Below, in pieces: positions 25,034 through 35,212 of a DNA stretch of 64,000 nt. Numbering within the stretch: the stretch's first letter is position 1; the number at the start of each line of letters is the position of its first letter. The translations under genes were made by a program, and so were the position numbers. Source of the stretch: Saprospiraceae bacterium (GTDB lineage Bacteria; Bacteroidota; Bacteroidia; Chitinophagales; Saprospiraceae); assembly GCA_020629715.1 (NCBI GenBank), contig JAHDCU010000001.1, positions 606,443-670,442 of the forward strand, read 5' to 3'. The notes below the pieces were generated by a model, which was not told the DNA's origin, made no database searches, and was given only the letters and a program-made list of their open reading frames with translations.

Positions 25034-25465
25034 ATGAAACTAAAACAGTTAATTAAACTAGAAGATAAAGCCAAAGAGGTATGGGTAATCAGCCCTGGAC
25101 TCCATTATGACACCGAGCATAAAGATTTTTCTGAGATGGTCAGTGTCAATTTAGGTCAAAAAACGAAGTACCGATATATAGTACCAGCAACTAAACAGGT
25201 GGCCAAAAATCTACAAGCCTATAAAAAACGATATAACCTGACAGAACAAGAGATCAATACCAATTTTTTGATCTTATTGCCCTCAGAGTTTAATCCTTTC
25301 TTATCAGAATGCGCCATATACGATGCCTCGACCAAGTGCATTGCATGTACAGCTCCTGCAAGGGAAGACAGTAATGATGTGATCCAGCTACATGCTGATA
25401 CAGCGAAACAAATGGCCAAAGCATTTAAGAAATTATGGAAGACCTACAAAGGTACTAACCCTTAG
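25034..25465 (+). CDS. Hypothetical cytoplasmic protein
   Basis: A 143-residue soluble protein. Its pattern is VWVISPGLHYDTEHKDFSEM, then TKYRYIVPATKQVAKNLQAY, NFLILLPSEFNPFLSECAIYD and a Cys-containing CIACTAPA. Alternating strands and helices suggest an alpha/beta fold. It begins 31 bases after the MORN gene and ends five bases before the nucleoid-associated protein gene, so it is probably co-transcribed with the latter. The family is not recognised. Confidence 0.6.
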   Translation: MKLKQLIKLEDKAKEVWVISPGLHYDTEHKDFSEMVSVNLGQKTKYRYIVPATKQVAKNLQAYKKRYNLTEQEINTNFLILLPSEFNPFLSECAIYDASTKCIACTAPAREDSNDVIQLHADTAKQMAKAFKKLWKTYKGTNP

Positions 25466-25470
25466 TAGTT

Positions 25471-26517
25471 ATGATTTATTACAGCGATGCACGACTAGAG
25501 CATCTATCTATACACTTCATCGGTAGTCACGCTGATCAAGAAGGCATTGTATGTTCTGAACAAGAACTTCAACTCAATAATGAACATCTACAAGAGCTCA
25601 TGATGAGGTACTTCTTTGACTCGTTCAAAGAGCCTGAATTTTATAATCTAAAATTTAGTACTGGAGAAGTGGAGATGAATCCCATGCATCAACTAGCCTC
25701 TACACTCTTTGATAATCCTGGAGCTCATCATGAGCTTTCTATGCAGATCGCTAAATACCTGTATGACAACTCTAAGCATCCCAATATCAAAAGTGGCGAC
25801 CTTATAGTAGCCTCTGTGGAAGACGTACTTATCGAAGACGAATTGGTAGAGGCGCTCTGCATCTTCAAATCAGAAAACAAAGAACCCTTCTTAACACTTG
25901 ATGCTAAATCTCAAGAATACGCTCTCGAAAGTCATGAAGGCATCCATATCTCTAAGCTGGATAAAGCCTGCATAATCTTTAATACAGAGCGTTCTGATGG
26001 CTTTAAGGTTATCGCATTAGATAAATCAAATAGGCAAAAAGAGGCTCAATTTTGGATCAGCGATTTCCTCAGTCTTGCACCAAGAGCAGACAACTATTAT
26101 CATACTAAAAACTATATTCAAGCTACCAAAAACTTTGTTGATGATCGGGTAAAACCTCTATATGATATTGATAAAGGTGATGAGGCTGGTGTATACCAGA
26201 GATCTAAAGAATACTTGAAAAATGCAGAATCTTTCGATGAGCAAGAGTATTTACAGCAGACCTTTCAGAGTGAGGAAGTGATACAGGCATTTGCTGAGTA
26301 TAAGACAGATTTTGAGGAAGAAAAAAATGTGAAGCTAAGGCCACAGTTTGATATTCATGATGCAGCTGTCAAAAATCAATCAAAAGTATTTAAGTCAGTA
26401 CTCAAGCTGGATAAGAATTTTCACATCTATATACATGGTGATCGTACTAAGATAGAACGAGGCAAAGAAGCGGATGGACGTAAATTTTACAAGGTATATT
26501 ATGAGAAGGAAAAGTAA
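25471..26517 (+). CDS. Nucleoid-associated protein (NdpA/YejK-like)
   Basis: The 348-residue protein matches the 37-kDa nucleoid-associated family: SGDLIVASVEDVLIEDELVEALCIFKSE in two parts, a helical middle with DFLSLAPRADNYYHTKNY, and a basic C-terminal half (FHIYIHGDRTKIERG, FYKVYYEKEK). Family members bind the nucleoid; their detailed role is poorly known, and some versions are linked to phage or defence contexts. Five-base spacing to the upstream hypothetical gene. Confidence 0.82.
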   Translation: MIYYSDARLEHLSIHFIGSHADQEGIVCSEQELQLNNEHLQELMMRYFFDSFKEPEFYNLKFSTGEVEMNPMHQLASTLFDNPGAHHELSMQIAKYLYDNSKHPNIKSGDLIVASVEDVLIEDELVEALCIFKSENKEPFLTLDAKSQEYALESHEGIHISKLDKACIIFNTERSDGFKVIALDKSNRQKEAQFWISDFLSLAPRADNYYHTKNYIQATKNFVDDRVKPLYDIDKGDEAGVYQRSKEYLKNAESFDEQEYLQQTFQSEEVIQAFAEYKTDFEEEKNVKLRPQFDIHDAAVKNQSKVFKSVLKLDKNFHIYIHGDRTKIERGKEADGRKFYKVYYEKEK

Positions 26518-26545
26518 AGCAAAATACAAGAATGCTTTTTACAAA

Positions 26546-26686
26546 TAACAATTATACATTTTGCTAATCCTATTTAACATTTTTCAGTTCGTATAATTAC
26601 TATAAATACTACGCTATCAGTTGTAAAAACATGTTCTAGCAAAATCTATTTTTGTTAAATCAAATTAACAATTTTACATTTTGCTA
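26546..26686. repeat. Two near-identical 20-base direct repeats 120 bases apart
   Basis: AACAATTATACATTTTGCTA (from 26548) recurs as AACAATTTTACATTTTGCTA (from 26667/26668), differing in one base. They lie between the nucleoid-protein gene and the ATPase pseudogene. They could be regulator sites or the scar of a small duplication. Confidence 0.45.
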
Positions 26687-26730
26687 CTTCCATAAAACAA
26701 CATTATTTTTAATACCATATAAAATGATAT

Positions 26731-27918
26731 ATGGATAGTCTTACGACACAGCAATCGGATACTCAAAAATATCTCTACAAAATTTAAGAGATATTTCATG
26801 AGCAAATAGAATATGATGCACGACTCATTATCATCAAAGGATATCGCGGAGTGGGAAAGACAACAATACTCAATCAACATATCCTCGATCAACGTGATGT
26901 ACATAAAAGCATCCATCTAAGCTTAGATCATCTATATTTTACAGATCATAAACTGTTATATACGGTAGAGTCTCTATACGAATTAGGGTATAGAAATTAT
27001 GTAATTGACGAAGTGCATAAATACGAAAACTGGTAAGTAGAAGTCAAAAACATCTACGACTCATTCCGTGATATTAAGATGCTCATCACCGCATCTTCTG
27101 CCCTAAATATAGATAGCGCAAGTGGAGACCTAAGCCGTAGAGCCGATCGATACAACTTAATAGGTCTTTCATTTAGAGAGTATCTTAATTTTGAGCTTGG
27201 GTTACAATTGCCCAGACTTATACTACAAAACTTGATCAATAAGTCAGCTACTGTAGAAAGTGAATTGAGAAATGAAATTGCTATCCAAAAATATTTCAAA
27301 CGGTATCTATCAAAGGGCTATTTCCCTTTTTATAAAGAGGCAGGAAGTCGCTATCATGATCGAATAGCCAATATCATAAATCAGGTGATCGAGGTAGATC
27401 TACCGCCCATTTTTAGTATTGACTATAATACAGTGAGACAGGTAAAGCGATTACTCTCCTTAATAAGCCGTATGGCGCCATTTACACCCAATATATCCAA
27501 GCTATCAAGAGACCTTGGAATTCCCAGAAATAGCCTACTGGTTTACATAGATTATCTAGATAGTGTAGGCCTTATCAATATCCTGAAAAGCAATAAGAAA
27601 TCGGATAGTGCTCTTACCAAACCAGATAAAATCTACCTAGAAAATACTAATATCTCGTATGCCCTGAGTATCGATGCCGTAAATACTGGAACACTACGAG
27701 AAACCTTTATGAGAAATGCGCTATCAGTACATCATCACTGCACTACACCGATAGCAGGAGATCTCATGGTCGATGATCAGTACGTATTTGAGATTGGTGG
27801 CCCTAATAAGAACTTTCACCAGATCGCTGATATGCCCAATGCTTATCTAGTGAAAGATATATTTACTCCAGGTGGTCAAGGTGTTATCCCGATGTGGTTA
27901 TTTGGATTTTTATATTAA
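26731..27918 (+). pseudogene. AAA ATPase with DUF4143-type C-terminus, two in-frame stops
   Basis: One reading frame of 396 codons from ATG 26731 to 27918 encodes a recognisable ATPase of the DUF4143 class. It has Walker A IIKGYRGVGKTTIL, Walker B YVIDEVHKYENW, sensor LITASSALNI, a winged-helix IPRNSLLVYIDYLDSVGLI and a C-terminal nuclease-like YVFEIGG. The frame is broken by TAA at 26785-26787 (after KYLYKI) and TAA at 27034-27036 (after KYENW). There are no frameshifts, so it is a young pseudogene of normal length. Restarts at 26851 or 27079 would lack either end. Confidence 0.85.
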
Positions 27919-27928
27919 TGCAAAAAAT

Positions 27929-27960
27929 AAGGGAAGACCAAAATGAATTGATCTTCCCTT
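27929..27960 (-). terminator. Terminator between the pseudogene and the SusE/F-like gene
   Basis: AAGGGAAGA (27929-27937) pairs with TCTTCCCTT (27952-27960). The minus strand then runs into a T-rich stretch, so it mainly serves the minus-strand gene ending at 27987. Confidence 0.8.
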
Positions 27961-27986
27961 AAGTATTCGTTATAATAATTTAACTA

Positions 27987-29819
27987 TTATTTCGCTACAC
28001 TAAATCTCTTTCCTATAATATGGTTGTCACCTACGATTTGAATCGCATAATGACCAGATTGCAACATAGACACATCCAAGCTTAAGAATGAATTCGCTGC
28101 TTTATTTGTGTTAATCATCGTTTTACCCGCCATATCTACTACTACTACTTGTAGCGTCCCAGAAAGATCTAGACTACTTAAGTCTATTTGTAATCGATCA
28201 GCAGTAGGGTTAGGGAATACCGTAATTGAAGATGGATCAACAATATCTTCTGTAGTGGTAATCACGTCACCAAACATGTATTCACCTGTAAATGAATTTA
28301 GTGTAATACCGTATGTACCTTCTACCGTAGGAATATTTGCACCATTTTGTACACCTATGCCTGAAGGCCATCCTTCATCAGCGTTCGCTGGCCCCCAGTT
28401 TACAGCCCAGTCCATATCAGCTCTAAACTTCACACCTTGATCGTCTGCATCTGGATCTTTAGTCGTTACTGTAGCTTCTGGGATAAACCAAACTTGCTCA
28501 TCATTAGGATCCTGCGTCATTGCAAAATCAGTCTCCCAGTCCGCATTTGGACCTGACATCCCGATAAGACCTATAAAATCATAGACGATTACTTCTTTAA
28601 AGAAATAATCTCCAGTTATTGAGTTAAATGTAATATCGTACTCTCCTCCTGTAATTGGAATATTGAATGCAGAACCTAATTCGCCAGTACCACCTGGAAA
28701 ATCAGGACCTCCCCAATTAACACCCCAATCATCATTGGCTCTAAATTTAAGATCACCATCAGATAATATTGCTCTCAAAGTCCACATATGAGGATCAGTA
28801 GCATCCTGTACCATATCCACATCCGTATCCCAGTCTCCTATTGGAGAAGCATCTCCTATTATACCTATAGAACCATACTCTTCTATTTCTTCAAAAGAAT
28901 ATATTCCAGTTTCAGAATTGAAGTTTACAAAGTAATCCCCAGCATCAGCAACTAAGTTGTCTTGAGAGCCTATTGTTGCGGTATCCGCAGGAAATTCTGC
29001 TGGTCCTCCCCAACTAGTGGCCCAAGCACTATTAGCTCTAAACTTATACTCACCTCCTGACATAGTTACTACTCCACTCCAAGCATTGATATCATTATCA
29101 TTTACCTTTAAATAAACATCAGTATCCCAATCACCTGTAACACCAGCTCCAATTAAAGAAATAGAATCATAACCCACTAATGCCTCAAAATTATAAACAC
29201 CTGTAAGCGTATCAAAATCAACTCTGTATTTAGTTGCAAGTGCCACGGTTATATTATCTCCGTTACCAAGCACAGCGGTACCACTAGGAAATGTATTGGC
29301 TCCCCAGTTTACATCCCAACCATCATCTTTTCTAAACTTACATGCATCAGCACTGAGATCGACAATAGTGAAAAATTTATTGGGATCAGTCTGATCTTTA
29401 TACATATCCCAATCCGTATCCCAGTCACCACTTGGAGTAGCAGGACCTATAAGTCCGATATCAGAGTCGTAGTCAAAGGTGTATTCTCCTGTAGTATGAT
29501 TGAACGTAATGAAATAATCACCTGCAAATGCAGTAAGGTTACCCTCTCCTTGTAATCCAACTCCATTAGGAAAGTCTCCATCATTGTTACCCCAGTTTAC
29601 ATCCCAACCATCATTCGCTCGAAATTTAATTTCACCGTCGTTCAAGGTGACTTGTAGTGTCCAAATAGATGTATCCACGGCATCTTGAACCATATCTACA
29701 TCTGTATCCCAGTCACCGATAGGCGTTGCCGGTCCAATGATACCTACAGATGTGACTTGCGCTTGGATACTCATTGCGAATAGGCATATCCAAACCAAAT
29801 TAAGTATACGTATAATCAT
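27987..29819 (-). CDS. T9SS-exported protein with five SusE/F-like starch-binding domains
   Basis: The 610-residue protein has a signal peptide (ILNLVWICLFAMSIQAQ) and no lipobox. Five repeats of about 95 residues follow, each starting IG[IL]IG.a.p.gDWDTD and containing KFRANDGWDVNWG and GxYxITFNxxTGxYxF. This is the domain of SusE/SusF outer-membrane starch-binding proteins. The C-terminus (VFPNPTADRLQIDL to GKRFSVAK) is a T9SS sorting domain. Classic SusE/F are lipoproteins, so this one reaches the surface by another route. It is divergent from susC, sharing a 155-base promoter region. Confidence 0.88.
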   Translation of the reverse strand: MIIRILNLVWICLFAMSIQAQVTSVGIIGPATPIGDWDTDVDMVQDAVDTSIWTLQVTLNDGEIKFRANDGWDVNWGNNDGDFPNGVGLQGEGNLTAFAGDYFITFNHTTGEYTFDYDSDIGLIGPATPSGDWDTDWDMYKDQTDPNKFFTIVDLSADACKFRKDDGWDVNWGANTFPSGTAVLGNGDNITVALATKYRVDFDTLTGVYNFEALVGYDSISLIGAGVTGDWDTDVYLKVNDNDINAWSGVVTMSGGEYKFRANSAWATSWGGPAEFPADTATIGSQDNLVADAGDYFVNFNSETGIYSFEEIEEYGSIGIIGDASPIGDWDTDVDMVQDATDPHMWTLRAILSDGDLKFRANDDWGVNWGGPDFPGGTGELGSAFNIPITGGEYDITFNSITGDYFFKEVIVYDFIGLIGMSGPNADWETDFAMTQDPNDEQVWFIPEATVTTKDPDADDQGVKFRADMDWAVNWGPANADEGWPSGIGVQNGANIPTVEGTYGITLNSFTGEYMFGDVITTTEDIVDPSSITVFPNPTADRLQIDLSSLDLSGTLQVVVVDMAGKTMINTNKAANSFLSLDVSMLQSGHYAIQIVGDNHIIGKRFSVAK

Positions 29820-29974
29820 ATTTTAGTTTTAATAAATTTTTAAGATACTTGAATCTAAGAAATTTTTAAAAATTCGCCGAAACAGCTAGATGAAAAAAAA
29901 GTTTAATCCTCTAGCCTTTAGTAATAATTTAAATTTCATTTTATATTGCTAATCAAACAATCAAATTACTACTC

Positions 29975-32935
29975 ATGAGGTCATTTTTGAAATCAGGTAT
30001 ATTGGTTTTATTCTCAATATGCTTGGCACAGGTTGTACATTCTCAAACCAAAATAACGGGTATTGTTACAGATGAGTCTACAGGAGAAAGCCTGATAGGA
30101 GCTAATATCTCAGTAATTGGAAGTGATGTAGGAACGATCACAGATTTTGATGGTCTTTTTGAGTTGGAAGTTCCTTCTTCAGAATCCATACTTAAAATTT
30201 CTTATACTGGTTACCAAACACAACAGATCACAGTTGGCGATAGAACTAATATTGACATCCTGATGGCCTCTGGAGAACTGCTCGAAGAAGTGGTCGTGAT
30301 AGGATATGGAACCGTAAAAAGAGAAGACGCCACAGGCTCTGTACAAAGTGTAAGTAGCAAATCTTTTAATAGAGGTGCAATCACAGGACCACAAGAACTG
30401 CTTGCTGGTAAAGTAGCCGGAGTATCGATCACTCCAAGCGCAGATCCAGGAGGTGGAGCACGTATACGTATCAGAGGAGAATCATCACTAGGGTCATCTA
30501 ATGATCCGCTTATTGTAATCGATGGAGTGCCTATTGAGTCTGATAAAACATCAGGATCACGAAATCCTCTAAACATCATCAATCCTAATGATATAGAAAC
30601 ATTTACTGTACTTAAAGATGCATCCGCTACTGCAATATATGGTAATAGGGCTTCGGGTGGTGTCATACTGATCACAACCAAAAAAGGAGCTTTAGGACAA
30701 GGAATTAAAGTTGGCTATACAGGGAATTTCTCCGTAAGCGAACGACTGAATAGTGTAGATGTACTCAGCGCTGATGAATTTAGAACGGCGATAGAAAACA
30801 ACTATGAAGAGGGTCATCCTGCTAGAGCATTACTGGGCAATGCAAATACAGATTGGCAAGATGAAATTTATCAATCCGCTACAGGTACTGATCATAATAT
30901 CAATGTTTCTGGAGGAATCGGAAATATACCATACCGAGTCTCTTTAGGGTATACCAATAAGAATGGGATCCTAAAAACCGATAATTTCAAGAGATATACT
31001 TCTGGTATTAATTTAAATCCAAAATTCCTAGACAATAGACTCCAAGTCAATCTATCGCTTAAAAGTATGCAGATCGAAAACAGATTTGCTGATCGAGGAG
31101 CGGTAGGAAATGCTCTTGGTTTTGATCCTACACAAGAGGTATTTGATGAAGGTAATAGCTTTGGAGGGTATACCACATGGACGATCGCTGGAGATACCTT
31201 GGGTACTACCCCTAATGCCTTAGCACCTACTAATCCGATGGCACTTTTAGATTTAAAACGTGATAAGTCTGAGACTACACGATATATCACTCAAGCATCC
31301 ATTGACTATCGTTTTTCATTTTTACCAGCCCTTAGAGCGAATCTTAATTTAGCATACGATTATGGTAAAGGGGAAGGTTCTGTATTCGTTCCTGATTTTG
31401 CAGCATTTGCCTTTGATGATATCAATGGAGGAGGAGTCAATAATGTTTATAGCCATGAAAAGAAAAATAGTCTTCTAGAATTTTATCTCAATTATAAAAA
31501 GGACTATGGTCAACATTCTCTTGATTTGATGGGTGGATATTCTTGGCAGAAGTTTGAAAATAACTCAGTCTTCAGAAATTCGGATGCAGCTAATACTATT
31601 TCAGAAACAGTTGAAGGTGAAGATCTGTATGAAAACTATTTAGTTTCCTTCTTTGGTAGAGCTAATTACTCATTCAATAATCGTTTTCTGGCAACCTTCA
31701 CATTACGTAACGATGGTACCTCAAGATTTTCGCCTGACAGTAGATGGGGACTATTCCCAGCTGCAGCAATCGGAGTCAAGCTGATAGAAAATGATAACAA
31801 TAGATTTAATTCTCTTAAACTACGAGCGGGTTGGGGAGTTACGGGTCAACAAGATATCGGTAATAGCGTAAAAGACTTTTATATATATCAACCTATCTAT
31901 CAACTTGGATTTGAAAATGCTCAATATCAATTTGGTAATCAATATTATACCACGTATAGACCAAATGGATATAATGCCAATCTAAAATGGGAAGAAACAA
32001 CTACGTATAATATAGGTTTGGATTATTCTATCATCAAAAATAGGCTTTCAGGAACTTTGGACGTATACCGTCGAGAAACTATCGATCTACTTAATGTAGT
32101 CTCTCCTCCAGCAGGAACAAACTTGACAAACAGAATTATCAGTAATGTCGGAAATATGGAATCTCAAGGTGTAGAAATCGCATTGAATTCTACTCCAGTA
32201 GATCGTAAAAACTTCATATGGGATCTAAGCGTAAACATGAGCTATAATACCAATGAAATCACTAAGCTTACAGAATTTGATGACCCCAATTACCAGGGTA
32301 TCGAAGTAGGAGGTATCGCAGGTGGAGTTGGTAGTAATATTCAAATACATTCGGTGGGGCATGCTCCGTATTCATTCTACGTATTTGAACAAGCATATGA
32401 TGAAAATGGTGACATTATACCTGGTGAATTTGTAGATCAGAATGGTGACAACGAAATCACTCAAGAAGATCGATACCGATATAAAAACCCACAAGCAGAC
32501 TATAGCTTTGGTATGAATACCAATATCCAGATAGGAAATTTAGATTTATCTGCTGCAGGTAGAGCACTCATAGGAAATTACGCTTATAGCAATGTGGAGA
32601 CTGATATAGGCTACCTAGCTAGACTATACGGCTCTACCGATGTTACTCAAAATGTACATCAATCTGCTATCGATAATAATGCTCAAAACCAAGGAGATCT
32701 GACGTTCAGTGATCACTTTGTTAGAGATGCTTCATTCTTTAGACTGGACCATGTCACTGCTGGGTATAACTTAAAATACTTAACGAATTTTGATAGTAGA
32801 ATAAGTGTAACAATACAAAACCCTCTACTAATCACAGGATATGATGGAATCGACCCAGAGTTTGACAATGGAATAGACAATAATATCTATCCAAGATCAA
32901 GAACGATCGTTATTGGATTTAGCGCAAACTTTTAA
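29975..32935 (+). CDS. susC: SusC/RagA family TonB-dependent transporter
   Basis: The 986-residue protein has a signal peptide, then a carboxypeptidase-D-like domain (about 25-110; ITGIVTDESTGESLIGANIS). The SusC signature region and plug follow (EEVVVIGYGTVKREDATGSVQSV, RIRGESSLGSSNDPLIVIDGVP, VLKDASATAIYGNRASGGVILITTKKG in parts), then a 22-strand-type barrel ending IVIGFSANF. It imports glycans across the outer membrane with TonB energy. It is 12 bases upstream of the SusD partner, and the surrounding GH13 enzymes point to starch or related alpha-glucans. Confidence 0.97.
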   Translation: MRSFLKSGILVLFSICLAQVVHSQTKITGIVTDESTGESLIGANISVIGSDVGTITDFDGLFELEVPSSESILKISYTGYQTQQITVGDRTNIDILMASGELLEEVVVIGYGTVKREDATGSVQSVSSKSFNRGAITGPQELLAGKVAGVSITPSADPGGGARIRIRGESSLGSSNDPLIVIDGVPIESDKTSGSRNPLNIINPNDIETFTVLKDASATAIYGNRASGGVILITTKKGALGQGIKVGYTGNFSVSERLNSVDVLSADEFRTAIENNYEEGHPARALLGNANTDWQDEIYQSATGTDHNINVSGGIGNIPYRVSLGYTNKNGILKTDNFKRYTSGINLNPKFLDNRLQVNLSLKSMQIENRFADRGAVGNALGFDPTQEVFDEGNSFGGYTTWTIAGDTLGTTPNALAPTNPMALLDLKRDKSETTRYITQASIDYRFSFLPALRANLNLAYDYGKGEGSVFVPDFAAFAFDDINGGGVNNVYSHEKKNSLLEFYLNYKKDYGQHSLDLMGGYSWQKFENNSVFRNSDAANTISETVEGEDLYENYLVSFFGRANYSFNNRFLATFTLRNDGTSRFSPDSRWGLFPAAAIGVKLIENDNNRFNSLKLRAGWGVTGQQDIGNSVKDFYIYQPIYQLGFENAQYQFGNQYYTTYRPNGYNANLKWEETTTYNIGLDYSIIKNRLSGTLDVYRRETIDLLNVVSPPAGTNLTNRIISNVGNMESQGVEIALNSTPVDRKNFIWDLSVNMSYNTNEITKLTEFDDPNYQGIEVGGIAGGVGSNIQIHSVGHAPYSFYVFEQAYDENGDIIPGEFVDQNGDNEITQEDRYRYKNPQADYSFGMNTNIQIGNLDLSAAGRALIGNYAYSNVETDIGYLARLYGSTDVTQNVHQSAIDNNAQNQGDLTFSDHFVRDASFFRLDHVTAGYNLKYLTNFDSRISVTIQNPLLITGYDGIDPEFDNGIDNNIYPRSRTIVIGFSANF

Positions 32936-32947
32936 AAATTACAGGAA

Positions 32948-35131
32948 ATGAAATCATTCAAATATATATTTATCGCTCTTTCTTACATCAGTTTAGGATT
33001 CTTTTATTCTTGTACAGGAGATTTGGATACTATTCCTGTAGATCCTGATTTGAACACCTCTGAAGTCGTATACGACGATCCGAACTCGTATATCGGAGTA
33101 TTGGCAAAACTCTACGCTGGTCTTGCGGTATCTGGACAGCAAGGTCCTGCTGGGCAGTCTGACATTGAAGGTATTGACGAGGGATTTGGTCAATATCTCA
33201 GAGCGTTATGGTATCATCAAGAGTTACCTACTGACGAAGCACTCATCGGATGGAATGATCAAACCATTGCTGATTTTCACGATCAAGATTGGACCGCTCA
33301 AGATGGATTTATCTTCGCTTGGTATAGTCGCGTATTCTATCAGATACCTTTAGCTAATGAGTTTATAAGAGAAACTACTGATGAAAAATTAGATGAAAGA
33401 GGAGTAGAGACATCATTAAGAAATGACATAGAGATCTATAGAGCTGAAGCCAGATTTTTAAGAGCACTCAGCTACTGGCATGCATTAGATCATTTCAGAA
33501 ATGTACCTTTCGTGACAGAGGAAGATGCAGTAGGATCTTTCTTTCCCAATCAGACCAATGCACAAGATCTATTTAATTATATAGAATCAGAATTACTAGC
33601 AATAGAAGGCACTCTTATAGATGCTAGACAAAATGAATATGGTCGAGCTGATAAAGCTGCAGCATGGGCATTATTAGCTAAGCTATATCTCAATGCTGAA
33701 GTATATATTGGTCAAGCTAGATATACAGAATGTTTGGACGTATGTAACAAGATTATCAATGCAGGCTACAGCCTAGAGCCAGTTTATCAAAATCTATTTT
33801 TAGCAGATAATCACAATTCTAATGAGATTATTTTCCCGATTGCCTTTGACGGTATCAATACGCGTACCTGGGGAGGTATGACCTTTATTATCAGAGCCGC
33901 TATCGGCGGTAGTATGAATCCTACCCTATCGGGGGTAGTAAGTGGATGGGGAGGTAGTCGTACGACCAAACAATTGGTCAATAAATTTGGAACGCTTGGA
34001 GGAACTATCGTTGCTGAGCAAGATTCATTTATCAACTATGCTAAGATCTATGCTCCAGGAAGCTACCAAGGATTTGATCCTGAGTTGGATAATGCAGAGA
34101 TAAGATCAAGAGATAACAATAATATTTTTGAAGGTTATAAATACTTCCCTCAAGCAGGAGGCAGCTTTCATATCAAAACCATACCCTCAGCAAGTGCTCC
34201 TAAACTTGGTGATAATGATGGTGACGGCATTCTTGATTTCCAAGGCGCTGACATTCCTGTATCCGAGGCTGGGCTTTACCGCATCGTAGTTGATCTTGAG
34301 AATAACAGCTATGAAGTTACTCCAATCGTTTGGGGAATAGTCGGAGATGCCGTAGGAAGCTGGGATGATGATATAGCCATGGAATGGAATGACGAACTAG
34401 AAGCCCTTCAAATTGAAGTAAGTAGTAGTGGAGGTCAATTCAAATTTAGAGCCAATGGCAGTTGGGATCTTAACTTAGGAGATACTGATGGTGACGGCGT
34501 ATTACTATATGAGGACGAAAACATTAATATTCCTGAAGGTGGTTATGATATTACCTTATTCATCAATAGACCTGACTATTATTATTCGATCCGTCAGTCT
34601 AGTTTTGACACAAGAGGAATATTTTACAGTGAAGGACAAAATATCGAAATTGAAGATGTAGCTTTATTTACCGATGGATATGCAGTAACGAAGTTCAAAA
34701 ATATCTACAGTGATGGTAGCGCAGGTTCCGATACTGATTTCCCAGATACAGACTTCCCAATGTTTAGATTAGCAGATGTCCATCTCATGGCTGCAGAAGC
34801 CATTGTAAGAGGCGGCGGTAGCATGCAAGAAGCAATAGATCATGTCAATGCCGTAAGAACTCGTGCTTTTGGCAGTACTGGTGGCAATATTCAGATGAGT
34901 CAGTTGGATCTTCCATTTTTACTTGAAGAGAGAGCACGAGAGCTGTATTGGGAATGCCATAGACGTACTGATCTCGTGAGATTTGGTCAATTTACCAATG
35001 GTGATTACCGATGGGCATGGAAAGGTGGTGTCAAAGAAGGGCAAGCCGTAGAATCATTTAGAGACGTGTATCCTATTCCTGCATCAGACTTAGGAGCAAA
35101 TCCTAATTTGGTACAAAATGATGGGTATTAA
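32948..35131 (+). CDS. susD: SusD/RagB family lipoprotein with embedded SusE/F-like modules
   Basis: A lipoprotein (Cys22 in FFYSC) with SusD features: TPR-like helices (IEIYRAEARFLRALSYWHAL), NEIIFPIAF, and the C-terminal RLADVHLMAAEAI, AIDHVNAVRTRAF and LPFLLEERARELYWE. At 727 residues it is well above the usual 500-600. The excess, about residues 400-550, contains SusE/F-like sequence: IVWGIVGDAVGSWDDDIAMEW, QFKFRANGSWDLNLGD and GGYDITLFI, preceded by a half-module (LGDNDGDGILDFQG, AGLYRIVVDLENNSYEV). It pairs with SusC and likely carries extra glycan-binding sites. Confidence 0.92.
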   Translation: MKSFKYIFIALSYISLGFFYSCTGDLDTIPVDPDLNTSEVVYDDPNSYIGVLAKLYAGLAVSGQQGPAGQSDIEGIDEGFGQYLRALWYHQELPTDEALIGWNDQTIADFHDQDWTAQDGFIFAWYSRVFYQIPLANEFIRETTDEKLDERGVETSLRNDIEIYRAEARFLRALSYWHALDHFRNVPFVTEEDAVGSFFPNQTNAQDLFNYIESELLAIEGTLIDARQNEYGRADKAAAWALLAKLYLNAEVYIGQARYTECLDVCNKIINAGYSLEPVYQNLFLADNHNSNEIIFPIAFDGINTRTWGGMTFIIRAAIGGSMNPTLSGVVSGWGGSRTTKQLVNKFGTLGGTIVAEQDSFINYAKIYAPGSYQGFDPELDNAEIRSRDNNNIFEGYKYFPQAGGSFHIKTIPSASAPKLGDNDGDGILDFQGADIPVSEAGLYRIVVDLENNSYEVTPIVWGIVGDAVGSWDDDIAMEWNDELEALQIEVSSSGGQFKFRANGSWDLNLGDTDGDGVLLYEDENINIPEGGYDITLFINRPDYYYSIRQSSFDTRGIFYSEGQNIEIEDVALFTDGYAVTKFKNIYSDGSAGSDTDFPDTDFPMFRLADVHLMAAEAIVRGGGSMQEAIDHVNAVRTRAFGSTGGNIQMSQLDLPFLLEERARELYWECHRRTDLVRFGQFTNGDYRWAWKGGVKEGQAVESFRDVYPIPASDLGANPNLVQNDGY

Positions 35132-35212
35132 TTGAACTGATGTGTTGAAGGCTTAAAGTTTGCTAATTTCATAAATCTTCAACCATTGTATTTCATATCC
35201 AAATTTTGCTAC

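Noticed and set aside
26731..27918. Stop-codon recoding (readthrough of two TAA) in the ATPase
   Set aside because: Neither stop has a recognisable recoding signal and TAA is used normally as a terminator elsewhere in the window; a pseudogene is simpler.
30211..30681. Minus-strand open frame of 156 codons inside susC
   Set aside because: Antisense shadow of the conserved plug region; Ser/Pro/Ile-rich with no start context.
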